Below are positions 44,377 through 56,458 of a stretch of 64,000 nucleotides of DNA, piece by piece. Position numbers and translations under genes: made by a program. The notes under the pieces were generated by a model. That model ran no database searches. It had not been told where the DNA came from and saw only the letters and a list, made by a program, of their open reading frames with translations. This DNA comes from Cucumis sativus (taxonomy: Eukaryota; Streptophyta; Magnoliopsida; Cucurbitales; Cucurbitaceae), in NCBI RefSeq assembly GCF_000004075.3, contig NC_026655.2, positions 13,935,489-13,999,488 on the forward strand, in the 5' to 3' direction. The number at the start of each line of letters is the position of its first letter. The stretch's first letter is position 1.

Positions 44377-46506
44377 TAAGATCAAATAATGGATAAAGAA
44401 GTCTCTCCAATCCAAAATATAATGCTCGTAAACAACTAAAATTTAAATTAATCGAATATAGATATATAGATGAAATAATGTTCTAGTGCATGACAAATAT
44501 TATGAGAATATTGCTTATTCGTCATATAGTTGTAGTGTCGTCGGAGGCCTCCTTGCATCTCTACATATTGGTTGAAAAACACAAAAGTAACTCTTGCTTT
44601 ACACCAAATTCTCCAATATATAGATTTATTTTATTGCTCACAATTTAATTAGATTTTATGTTACATAAAAACACTAAGAGAGAAAATAATTGAGAGTGTG
44701 AACATGAGCCACAAGGAAGATGAGGGAGAATGTGCAAGTGATAGAAGGAAAGAAAGAAATTTACATAGCTTTACAACAGAGCAAATGAATGGTCATACAT
44801 TTTTTACTAATTTAATTTTGTGTGAAGACAGTTTTAAGATACTAAAAAGAAATTAATTAATTAAATTAATTGAGAGAATGATAGATGTAACCGTTAGTTG
44901 AGAAAGAGTAGATGCATTTATTTATTGAAAACTCATAGAACAAAGTTAAAATTGCAATTATAATAAAAGGAACGTAGTAAATAAAGAATCAAACTATGAA
45001 AATGGCAAAATGGGAAGAAGTTTCTTATCAAAATATAATGGGAAGCCGCCGTAACTTTTTCTTACATTTATCCTCTCCCCATACCAATTAGTATTGTATG
45101 AGTATCAACATTTCACGTTTCAGAAAACCACTAGCCCAATGACATATCTAATAGCATAAAAAGCGTAAAACAAATATCACTTAGAATCTCCATCAAATTT
45201 CAAACACATTCTTATGTGTGTCCACAAACTTGCACACATGCATACATAATATATAAATGAAAATAAGATTTTGGAAGGCTCGTATCTTTTTCCATGAACA
45301 ATAATAAAATACTTCAGGCTGTGTTTTTTAATTAAAAATAAACAAATCAAAATCAATCACCCAAAATCCTGCCCTCTTTAGTGGAAGCCCACTGACAAAC
45401 TGCAAGGGTCAACAAAATAGCCCAGAAAATTTAGTTGGGGAAGGCATCACTTAAAAACCTTATCATTTATTTCTTACTATAGAAAAGTGGGAAAAAATGT
45501 CAGGAAAGAAAGATTTTTTGCTTTTACCACATTTACACTTCATAAGAGTAACCCAAGACCAAAATTCAAATAGGAAGATTATTACAACTCATCACTCTCA
45601 CTGTATTTAAATTTCTGACTTCTGAGTTCATATCAGGAAACATGTTTTACAACAAATCACTTCTGTTTTGCTCTTTAAAATACTTTGTTTAAACCCTTTC
45701 GAAATCAAATCGCCACGGATAATCTTCAGGTTTCGTGAAGAAGAAGGGTTCTTCTGTCTAGATTTGACCCTCCTGCTACTTGGTTTTTGTTTCTTTTTTA
45801 AAAAAAACAGAGTTACTGTTTTAGCACTCTGCAGAAACACGTATGGAAAAAACCAAGTGTCCCCCATTTATGACAACTATGATCTTCCATTGATTTTCTT
45901 GTCTTACAGAAAAAAATAAAATTAAATATAAACAAAACCCATTTAATTGAAAATTAAATTTGAGCTCCAAATTTTGGACTTCTTTTCTCTCTCTGTTATG
46001 AATCCTCTCCGTTTTAAGCTGCCACGAAGTCAATGCACCGACTTCTCTGTTTCTATTTCGTTCAGTGTTCAGTTTCTTCACATGGGGTTTGGTATTTCTC
46101 TACAAATTCTGTGTGTCTTTTCTCTTTGTTGTTTGGATTTTCATTTTTCCACCTATTTCTTTTCTGGGTTTGGTAAGTTCTCTCTGTTTAAGTCATTTTT
46201 CTCTTCTGGGCTTGATCTTCATTTACAGAATCTTGCAAGAAGATCAAAGGAAGATAGCTTTGTTTTTCATATCAACTGTGTTCAAATCTTCTTGATTATG
46301 TTGTAAAGTTTGAAAATTTCAACCTTCTCCCCACGTTGTTGTTTATTTTGGCTCATCTGAAGAACCGTTTTGCTTTGTTTTCATTTGAACACTGCCGTCC
46401 GAGCATTAGAGGATTGTTTATTCTTTAAATTAAAACCGTGATATTATAAGGGAAAGGGGATGAGTAGAAACTGATTTTGTTGATGTAATTTTTCCATTGA
46501 ATAAAA
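44377..46506. other. Intergenic DNA and probable promoter/5' UTR of the TRM gene
   Basis: No domain-bearing frame found. Open frames at 45947-46306 read as pyrimidine-rich leader (hydrophobic, no recognisable family) and are more likely 5' UTR or a leader intron. Confidence 0.45.
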
Positions 46507-49222
46507 ATGCCTCTAGACAGTGTAAAATCAGTAGTTTATAGATCATTTATCACTTGTGATGATCCAAAAGGGGTTGTTGATTGCAGTTTAATGAAGATAT
46601 CCAAAATGAATTCTCGGAAACTAGAACAAAAGATTAGAGCCCATAGGACAAGTAGGAATTCAAGTAAGGGTTTAGTATCTGATTTAGAGAAAGAGGAGCT
46701 GATCTCTAAAAAAATGAGAGAGAGAATTCATGGCCAATCTTCTATTCCATTCATGGAGGTTTGTCAGGGAGCTGAGAAGTTGAATCATATGGTTGGTTCA
46801 TGGTCTAAGGGGATGAGATCTGAGAGCAAAACTGAGAAGATTGCTGAGGATTTGTTGGAAGAAACTTCAAGTTTAAGAGATTCACTGATTATGTTGGCTA
46901 AGTTGCAAGAAGCTTCGAATAAGTCGATTCGGTTGAAGAGGACATATCCAAGAAGTTTTTCTTCTCATCTTGAAGATGAGTGTTTTCCAGTTGAGGTTCA
47001 AAGATCAAAGCTTTCTACACATGGTTCTTCCAGAACTGGTGCTGATGAGGTTAAGAAGATGATTGGAAACAGCCCAGTGAAGCGAGATTCAGTGCGTAAT
47101 GTTACAGTTGGTGAACATAAATCTTGTTTTTGTGATATAAATTCCAACTTGGATTCGGAAATTTCGTTGACTAGTTCCAGCCAATCTTCAATGATTGATG
47201 ATAATGTCAACTGTTCTCATGGTACAACATCTCAACAGAATTTGAAACGTAATAACTTGATTGCTAAGCTTATGGGGCTTGAAGAAATTCCATCAAGATC
47301 AATGCAAATTACTCAGAAGAAAGAGTTTGAATTAAAAAAAGTCTGTGGTTACAAAGCATCTCTCTTTGGCGTCGATGCAACGTTGAATATGCCGAAGTCT
47401 AAATCTGTCATCAACAAGGAGGATCATCGAAAAGGAACCTTGAGAGAAATACTTGAAAAAATGCCTGTCAACAGGCTTAGAGAGAGTGATTCTGATATAG
47501 AGTTTAAGATTCATTGCTCAAATTCCTACAATAATGGTTCCAAACAGAGGTTGAAAGACGGACTGCCAATTGTATTGATAAAACACAAGCCTCTTCCATC
47601 TGAGAAATTTGAGGAACACCGACATGTCTCCTCAAAAGATGATGCTTTTGACCAAAAAACTAGGCTAAGAAGTACGAAAAAGAAAGAACTTTGGTCGGTT
47701 GAAGATTTTGATTTCCATGGTGGAATTGTGAGTTCAGATAAATTGCACAGCAAACAAAAGGGAGAAGGGACTCCAGTCAAACAGATTGCAGAGAAGTTGA
47801 AAATATCCAATCCAATGCCTGATATGCGCCATGAGAAAGAACCAATTGATAGGAAAGTTCTTACATCAAAGAAACTGACTAAACCAGTGGAAAAAGAATT
47901 TCCAAAAGAAAAAGTGGTGTCAAGACCAAAACATCAAGAAAAAGTGACATCCACTAATCCAAGGAAGAACAGAACTCACAAACAACGTAGCTCCATTCAA
48001 GATTCTGTGCCAGGACAAGCAGTGAGAGCGATATCTAACAATCGCGACTGTCAGAAAAAGGAGGAACTAGTACTTCCCCATTCAGAAGTTAATTCATTTG
48101 TGAGTTCTGAACTATCCTTTAAATTTTGGTACATCAAACTCTTTTTCTTTTATGCATCAGTATCCTTTTTCTCCCCTTGTAAAAGGAGAGTGAAGCAGTT
48201 TTTCTCTTACAGACTCACATGGTTGAAGTCAAGAAAGATGATGAGATTACTGATACGAATGAAAGTGTTGATCTTCAGATAAATCGAAACACTACTACCC
48301 TTATGGCTTTAATTACTATGGAGAACGAAATGGACAAATGTGATACAAAGATTATAGGTAAGTTTTCCATCACAAATAGGATTAGTTGCAATGTCTACTG
48401 TTATTGACCAATTCATCTTAAAGGGTTGGAAATGCATTCATTCTCTATCCTCATGCTTGTATGAATCTCATATATCTTCATCCAAGAGAGATTTTTAGTG
48501 AAATTTAATAACTTTGTCTTCCTAAGTAGAACAAGTACATGAAGTTGTCTAAATGTTTGTGATTTATACTTAGTTCTCTCATCAATCTTGTAGAAGGCTG
48601 CCATGAGAACCCAAACTCTCTGTCGCCATTGAGCCCCAAACTCGATATCAATACAAGTACTGTTGAAGAAATTGATCACAATGGTCATACTGAAGCAGAT
48701 ACCAAAAGCTGCAATCAAGGGACCAATCTGAAAGCATTACTTTTGAAAAGTTCATCATTCCTCTGTCATGCAGAGGAGCTTTTTGATCTCCATCTAAATG
48801 GTAGAACAATGCCGCAGGCAGCATCTCGCTGCAATGATCCTGAATCCCTGAATACGAAACTTTTTGTAGATTGTGCAATAGAACTTGTCGACCGTAAAGG
48901 CCATTATAACTTACCAGTAGGCAATTCTTTAGTACTAGGAGATAAGAGCAATACAAAGATAGAGATTTCCATAGAAAAACTTGTTGAAGAAGTGAACGAC
49001 GACATCGAAACTCTAACGAGTTACCAAACAATATGTGGCAATAATCTTATTGTAGATACTCTATATGCAGTGTTGAGTAGAGACCTATGGTGCAAAGAAG
49101 TGATGAATGGAATGTGGGCTATTGGTTGGAAGAATGAATTTTCAAGCAGTGAAAGTGAGGAAGTTGTAAATGATATAGAAATGATGATTTTGAGTGGACT
49201 GATTGAAGAGTCCTTTACATAA
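46507..49222 (+). CDS. TRM/LONGIFOLIA-like protein (DUF3741 motif, DUF4378 domain)
   Basis: My three-exon model is 46507-48099, 48213-48357 and 48594-49222, all GT-AG with phases 0 and 1. It gives 2,367 nt, 788 residues. The protein is basic and serine-rich, as expected for a largely disordered microtubule-associated protein. It has the short DUF3741 motif NLIAKLMGLEEIPS at about residue 250 and a stretch GTLREILEKMPVNRL. The C-terminal DUF4378 signature is LYAVLSRDLWCKEVMNGMW, then the terminal VNDIEMMILSGLIEESF. TRM proteins recruit TON1/FASS(PP2A) to cortical microtubules and affect cell shape and division plane; that role is by family. The subfamily is not certain. The start is the first ATG, with a leader rich in pyrimidines. 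No break seen. Confidence 0.85.
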
Positions 49223-51458
49223 CATCAGAAAATTGTATCTTCTGTATTGTATATACAAGAGGAAAAAAAAACTTTCAATTACTACACCTATAATCTTTAT
49301 TCCAATGCATATTTGAGAAATAGGTTGACGTGACACACCAAAAAAGGTGCTTTACTTAGCCAACAGAATAACTCGACAAAAGTCTATTTGAGATACAAAT
49401 TACTTTAGTTTGTGTAATGATACTATAGTCAGTCAGAGAATGGTTAACAGAATAATAAACATTTTTCAAATAATTATACTGTGTAAAAAGTGTTAATTAT
49501 ACTGTGTAACAAGTGTCAGATTAGTTGGAAACATTAATTATTTGGACGAGAAACTAAAACGATAGTGAATTATAAGTTAATTTTAATACCCAGAGGTGTC
49601 ATAAAAGAAGTTTAAAAAGAGATGTTAAGCACTGAGACATTTCAAGGTAGTCGAATGAAGGGTGTGGAAGTTTGATAGCATTTGTGATCATTTTTTGGGA
49701 AAATAAAATTGAAGGATTTATGAATGCAAATTGAAATGATTGATTTGAGATTGCAAAAATACAAAAAGTTCACATACTCAAACTGACCCAATGATTTGTG
49801 ACGTTTGGAGAACAACAATGATTCCCTATTTCCCATCCCACACGTTAAAGAAGGCGACCTTTGCTCTGTGGTTCTCTAAAAAGAAAAGTATAAGTGTTAT
49901 CCTTTGTTTTTTAAGTCATTGTCTACTTAATCATCTAGCGTTATAGAATTATCAAATAGATTTTAGATTAAAAGGAAAAGATAGCTTTATTTGATAAGTG
50001 TGACAAATAGAGATTACTTGGGTTTTTTTTTAAGTTAAATATAGTTTATACTACACTTAATGTTGTCACACGGAAGATTTTTATGTTGGACTGTATAGGG
50101 GGTTGCAAGAGGGAAAACTCAAAGTCAACTTGATGGTTGTAAGAATAGGGCATAACCACTATGTCACAGTTCTTTTATTTAAAATAAAACATCATTTAAT
50201 ATATATTGTAATTTAACACTTTAAAATTAATATTAAAATACAAAAATCGATCATGTAAAACAGGACATGTGCTCCCGCTGGCACTTTGGTAAATCCACCC
50301 GTGAACTAATTTGACTAGAAACTTATTTATACATATTTTCATAATTTATAAATATAAAAAAAATGATCCAAAAAATTTATAAAATACAGCAAAAACAATA
50401 AACATGATAAATATCAATAAACTTCTATTAATATTTTGATATTTAACAACGTGCATTGTTGATGAAATTTTGCTATATTTTATAAATTATTATATTTTTT
50501 ACTATTTCACTTATATTTTTTAAAATTCATGGTTTGTTTGATGATTATTTATTTTTAAAACAAGTATACACGAAGGGATGTTACTTTCTGGTGGGGATGG
50601 AGCTCAACGTAGAGCCATTTAGGAAATGAGAGATGGGGTGGGGAAAAGAATTCTTTGAGAATTAAATGGGGACGGGGAGGAGACCCGTCCCTACCCCGTT
50701 AGGCTTGTTTCTTATATTTATTATAATAAGAAATATAAGTAGGTTAGTGTTATATTTAAAGGCATTCTTAATTAAGTTTGGTTATTTTATTATCAGACGT
50801 ATTTACCCTTAATGAAAAATTATATAAAAAAAAATATCATAGGTATTAATTTTTTGTTTCTGACAAGTATAAATAGTTTAGGTTGCACAAAAACTTTTTA
50901 AAATCAAATTTGAATGAAATTGAGTTAATAATTATAATTACTATTACATCACATCACAGTTTTATCTTTTGTGTAAATCAAAAGGGTATGAATCTAAAGT
51001 GGAGAGGATATTGTTATGAAGAGTATTCCTGGTCCAAATTAGTAATTATTATATACATAAATTTGTTTAGAAATATTCCAAGTCCAACTTCATTGTGGGA
51101 CGTTGTAAAACTCTAGAATAAACTTTCTAAAACGATACAATCGATTAATTACAAATTTGAGAAGAAAAAAGCAAAAACTAGTTTTGGAAACCTCGCATGA
51201 ATTGCAACAATCATAATAAAAGATATATAGATGTGTTCATATGATGAAAAATGAAGAAAGGAAAAGAAAAAAGAATTATTAATAAACATACATAGCAGAA
51301 GGAGAAATTAAAAGATGGATCACATGTGAGAATAATAATACATAAGCAACGTACGGTTGGTTTGATGTTGCTTGTGGTTCCATGAAAATTTTAGGGATGA
51401 AGAGAGAGAGCGAGGGGGGTTGGGGGAAAAGAGAGGAGAGTAGCCCTAAAGATATGAA
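49223..51458. other. Intergenic DNA
   Basis: AT-rich, no supported gene. A GC-richer patch at 50580-50705 (GGGGACGGGGAGGAGACCCG) looks like a small repeat fragment of unknown type. Confidence 0.45.
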
Positions 51459-51809
51459 TTAGGAAGGGGATTTGAAGATGAGAAAATTGAGAGTTTCAAG
51501 GGAAAAATAAATGAAAGTGCCCATAGAATGAGTGAAGAAGCAGCCGAAATTAGAACCCACCACGCATTGCCAACCACTTCCATAAGTACCATCAAAATCC
51601 TAATTTGAATTGAAAAACATTGATGAAAAATTTAAATGAATTGTAATACTGTAACAACCAACGTAACGTACCTTCTTGATATGGGAAGCAAGGGAGAGGG
51701 AATCGGAGACGTCGAAGAGATCGAGGGCTTGAGAAGCAGAGGCCATGGCGTGCATCTGCATTTTCTCCGACATGTCGGTTTCTTTCACGGTGGCCTTCCC
51801 TTCCAACAT
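51459..51809 (-). CDS. Dynein light chain LC8-type protein, two exons
   Basis: Exon 1 (51809-51672) encodes 46 residues starting MLEGKATVKETDMSEKMQ and ending DLFDVSDSLSLASHIKK. Exon 2 (51599-51459) encodes FDGTYGSGWQCVVGSNFGCF, then FTHSMGTFIYF and a terminal LETLNFLIFKSPS. The 72-bp intron has GTACGT and TTAG borders, and the join is in frame, giving 92 residues, a normal LC8 length. The WQCVVGSNFG and FIYF motifs are the LC8 target-binding core. Flowering plants lack cytoplasmic dynein heavy chains, so plant LC8 proteins act as dimeric hubs for other partners, for example at the nuclear pore. The MLEG start matches plant relatives. No break is seen. Confidence 0.88.
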
Positions 51810-51874
51810 CTTTCTTTTCAATCGGATTCAAGATGATGATGATTATTATTTTTGTTATTCTTCTTCTTATTATT

Positions 51875-51885
51875 AATTATATAGG
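51875..51885 (-). promoter_or_regulatory. Possible TATA element of LC8 gene
   Basis: On the minus strand CTATATAATTA lies about 70 bp before the ATG. Position fits a short 5' UTR; support is weak. Confidence 0.35.
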
Positions 51886-54559
51886 TGAAGAAATTAAAAA
51901 AAGGGAATGGGAAATCTGTGGTGGCTGCCAAATAGGAATGGAAATAGAGATGGAATTGTATTATAATTATACTGGCGAAAAGGGTAAAGCAAACCAAACA
52001 AAAACTCTCTTGTCTTTCTCTATTTCTACAGTGACTCCTCCAAGCTGACTGCTGTTTTGCGTATGGAATACTTCCAACCTTTTTCTACTTTTCTTATTTT
52101 ATATTAAATATCTGATATTGTTACAAATTTTACGACCACCTCAACAGCATACCTCTCACATTATCATTCTTAGTACGGTATATTACAATATATATTAAAT
52201 ATTATTTTATTTTAATTAAATTCTATTTCGGAGTGATGGTGCTCTAAATGCAAAACCAATTTTTACGAAATAGTTTTATTCTAAATATCAATAATTTTAT
52301 TTTCCTAAATATCAAATAAACTCATCTACAAAGTCCGTGATTTAAACTTTTACTTTCTCAACAATATTCTAAAAAAAGTATTATTCTTTTTTATATAAAT
52401 TTTAAATTAAAATATTTACCTTCTGCATATATTTATTTTATTTTATTAATTTTTTTTGTACGTGTATGTATTTTTTGTAGGATGCTTCGTATATTCGCTG
52501 GTCTTTCTTCTGGTGAATGGAAGGAGAATGACAAAAAGAATATGTTGGAGTTCAAACGAAGAAAGGGTTGATTTTGAATGTTGGCATAAAGTTTGGGGAT
52601 TTTTACATGAAATTTATAGAATTAGCTAGTGGGATAAATCCAGTTGAGTTCAATAAATCCACTTGAGTTCGATTTAGTTTTAAGATGCCTATACAATGTG
52701 AAGCCTTTTATAACCGTCCAATTATTAGCACATAAGAAGATTTTCAGTTTTTTCCTAATTGGCTATCACGTCTCTCAAATTGTTATTTTGATTTTGAAGA
52801 TATCAACCCATAAATCTAAGAGTATTGTCATACCCCTCCCAGACCACCTACTCTTAGCCCAAGAGACTATGTAACTGGTCAACAACCACCACTTTCCTCA
52901 ATGATACCTACTGACCCTAAACGTACTATTAACTAAAATCCAATAACACAGCAGAATCATAAAATACATTTAATTATTTATATTTACCAACAAACTATAG
53001 TGTAACCCATACTTACAGAATATATAACAACACGAGTCTAACATAAACATATAATTTTATTTAACATGAGAGTCATTATAGGTCAATAATGAAAATAATG
53101 ATTGAAAATATACATTGACATCTATTGAAGAACTAGAAGATCCTTTCATGTAAGAAATTGTCAAGGTCTATTGTTCTCAAGAGGTTAATTATCAAACTCT
53201 CACTAGCAAAAACTGAAATTGAATCTCTTATGCTTTTGGAAGAGATTCATGGTTCTTAATTCTTGTTGGCACATTTTGTTGATGGTCAAAGATATACTTA
53301 CTGTTTCGTTTTGATAATGTTAGTGAGTTTGTATTTCAAACATTTGGTAATTAATTGAGATAAGTGAATAAACATCTTGTTGCTTTATTTGAATAGAACC
53401 AATTCTAAATATGTATGAGATCATGTTTAAGATTATGGAACAATTAAACCTTGGATGGGTGATATATTCACTATGCAATTTACTCGTTCTTATTAATGAG
53501 ACATTTTTTCAAAAATTAGAGAGAGAAATTAAGAAAATGTTGAAAAATAAATTGAATGAAATGCATCATTATTATCTCATTTGGATCATCCTACAGATTA
53601 CTTTGAACTAGAAGTTCAAAAGATAAATCATGTGTAAAATGTTACAAATCAAATGCATATGCATTTACAGAACATTTACAATTGTAAGAAAGTGACCGGA
53701 TAATAGTAACTGGAACAAGTTGTCAATACTACACATACTACACTCTTGAATCATGATAGGCAAATGAGTTCCAAAGATAAAGTTCCTTGAAGAAGAAGTA
53801 GTTAATTAATGCCCCAGTTAAGAGATTAATATTCTAGAAGAAATCCTGAATATGAGTACTAATAAGAATCTTAAAGTAAATAAGGATAGTAAAAAGATCT
53901 CAATAAAATTATATGCCATGACAAAAAAATATGGAACCGTATTTACATAACTTGATAACATTTTTTAATACAATGTTGCTCACAATATTATTTATGAAAA
54001 CAAGTTATATGTACTTAGACATATGGTACAATGACGCGATACATAAATGATTGACTTATGTGAAAAGAAACAATCCAATCAAAATAAATTTACTTTTCAA
54101 ATCATGAGAACTAGTAGTTCAAACATTAGAAAATGTCAAACATGTGCGATACGTGTATTTGTAATAAGAAAAACAAATAGAATAAATGTTATGCGAAGAG
54201 ACATGTTCTTTAAATTATTTGATTGTGTATGAAAAAAACTTAACATACACCTTATGGATGATTCAAGTATTAGAGAATTATAAGACATTCAAGACGAATA
54301 TATTAAATTTTTGTTGATATGAGGGTATAAAGATAACCTCTATTTGTCAATATGTTTTTAACAAAAATCCGAACAGGTGCCAGTTGAGCTAAGCTCATGT
54401 TGGCGCATTTATATCTTTACTAGTTTATGCACTACATGTTGTAATATAAGTAATTTTGTTACATAAAAAAAACAAAAATTCTCCAAAGATATTGAAGTAG
54501 AATTAAACTATGTCATGTTTAATTTGAAAATTAACTCACATGAATTTATTTTATTGTAA
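51886..54559. other. Promoter flank and intergenic DNA, partly old copia
   Basis: 51886-52060 is the likely upstream region of the LC8 gene. Beyond it I see no supported gene. The part after about 53640 may be decayed copia sequence leading into the RNase H remnant, but no motif is clear. Confidence 0.4.
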
Positions 54560-54900
54560 TAGATCTAATTGTGATCTAGTTCATTACGAAGATACAGGTT
54601 ATTTATCATAATTCATGCAAGCTAGACCTTATAGAAGTTAGTTAGTACCTATAGAAGATTTTTTTAAATATTATGGCGGCTTATGCTGATCATAAAGTTT
54701 AGAACAACTGCTTTAAATCATGCTGAAATATTGATGATGTACAAAACTAGCTAATAGTGTTCTTATATGATGACAAAACATCAAATGATGAAATTAATAT
54801 TCAACAAAATTCTTTAAAAGACAACTTAGCAGACTTATTTACAAAGGCATTACCCACGTCAAAATTTGACAAGTTGAAGCACAACATGGAAATGTGACGA
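54560..54900 (+). pseudogene. Ty1/copia RNase H C-terminal remnant
   Basis: Broken plus-strand frame. CDLVHYEDTGYLS and the later NLADLFTKALPTSKFDKL, KHNMEM match the end of copia pol, where RNase H is followed by the conserved LADLFTKALP motif. Many stops lie between. The LTR-like stretch follows at once. Confidence 0.75.
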
Positions 54901-54939
54901 CTCGGAGAACTCAAGTGATGTACTCGTGAGGGAAGTAAA

Positions 54940-55369
54940 AATACTACACTCTTTTTTTCTTGACTATGGTTTTTTCTATTGAGTTTTTCTTGCAAGATTT
55001 TTAATGAGGTAGTTATTAAATTATACAAAATAATATATTCTTTTTTCTTCACTATGATTTTTTTTCTATCGGACTTTTCACAGTAAGGTTTCAACGAGAC
55101 ATTTATTTTATATGATATGGGTATAAGAGAGAGTATTATAAAATATAATTATATATTATGAATGTAGATATCTATGGCCTATGTTACCAGTTGTTATATA
55201 ACTACCATTCAATTTCAATTTGTAACATCCAACCTATTGAATTCTATATTCTAACCTATACTATCATATGTCGAGGTGTATAGTGTCTTTGTAATACACA
55301 CAACAATTGAATTCAATTGTCTTATCTACTTCATCTCTTCCTTATTCTTCCACTTATAAATTTATAACA
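54940..55369 (+). repeat. Probable 3' LTR of the copia remnant (limits approximate)
   Basis: Begins after a purine tract (GTGAGGGAAG) and runs to TTTATAACA at 55369. Two diverged copies of TTTTTTTCTTGACTATG…TTTTTCTAT occur at about 54950 and 55040. No second LTR in the window. Confidence 0.45.
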
Positions 55370-56458
55370 TAATATAATCTGTAGTATATATAAAAGCTTG
55401 GATGTGGATAATTTTTTTTCCATTTCTTTAGAAGTAGCTTATATAATTAGGTAGAAGACAGTGTTGTCTTTTGTCTCTCATATTATAATTATGCTAATTG
55501 AAGAAGGAGTTAGATGATTTTATGAATTAATTAGGCCAATTATAACTTATGAATAACTAATAGCTTAAGAAAATCGAAAGTTTTTCCAACTTCTAATAAC
55601 TTAAGAAAACCGAAAGTCTTTTCAATTTCTAATAGCTCAAGAAAAACAGAAAGTCTTTTCAACTTCTAAAATGCAAATAATGAATAATTTATTTACCTTA
55701 TTAGCTAATTATGCTAATTGTAATTAATAAACAATTTTATAGGTAAGAAAATAAAAAAAGTCCATCTTCTAAATGAAAAGAATAAATAGTACATTTAACC
55801 ATTGATTTTTACATAAAATACAATGAATGAACCAGCTTTAGGAATTCTTAAATATGGATGGAAGCCCACTTTTCTAATCCAATTTGTACACAATTTGGAT
55901 AGCCTTCCAAATAAGAAGAAATATCTCAATTTCATTGTATGTTTCGAGTACTAGGTTGTTTATTTCCTTTCCATTTTTAAATTATTTTTTTTTTTGGTTT
56001 TTTATGCTTCTATAAATGAATTATCTTATCAATTGATATGTTTAAGAATATCTATATGTACATGAAAGCTTTGGATTTGCAAGGTTCCTTTAATTTATGG
56101 TTTTTAATTCATTCATCAAATATCTTTTTAAAATGTTTCTAGAATTTAGTATAGTTTCATTCATCAAATATCTTTTTAAAATGTTTCTAAAATTTATTAT
56201 AGTAAATCAATCTAATATAGCTAACTTGGTTTTGAGTAGAATTGTCTAGCATTGATTGTAAAACTATTTATGAGTTTAATACACACGTTAATAACTAATA
56301 GTCAAAGAGAAGCAGCATTGTCTGGTTGAAAGTACCATTCTAATTTCTATTGTAATTCAATCTCTGACTTCAAACAAAGCCTTCCTTTGCTCCCGGTCTT
56401 TGGTCTTCTGGGCGAAGCTTCTTAAGCTCCACAACGCGGTGGCTTCCGTCTGCCGGTG
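55370..56458. other. Intergenic DNA and LIKE-COV promoter
   Basis: AT-rich. A 32-bp direct repeat (TTCATTCATCAAATATCTTT plus TTAAAATGTTTCT) occurs at about 56108-56193. The last 100 bp turn GC-richer, as for a 5' UTR. Confidence 0.5.

Noticed and set aside
45947-46306. Possible membrane protein before the TRM gene
   Set aside because: Pyrimidine-rich leader gives Phe/Ser/Leu frames in two phases; more likely 5' UTR.
46507-48282. Single-exon reading of the TRM gene to 48282
   Set aside because: The tail after 48099 is intron-like (Phe/Lys rich); GT-AG splicing at 48100-48212 leads to exons ending in a good DUF4378 domain.
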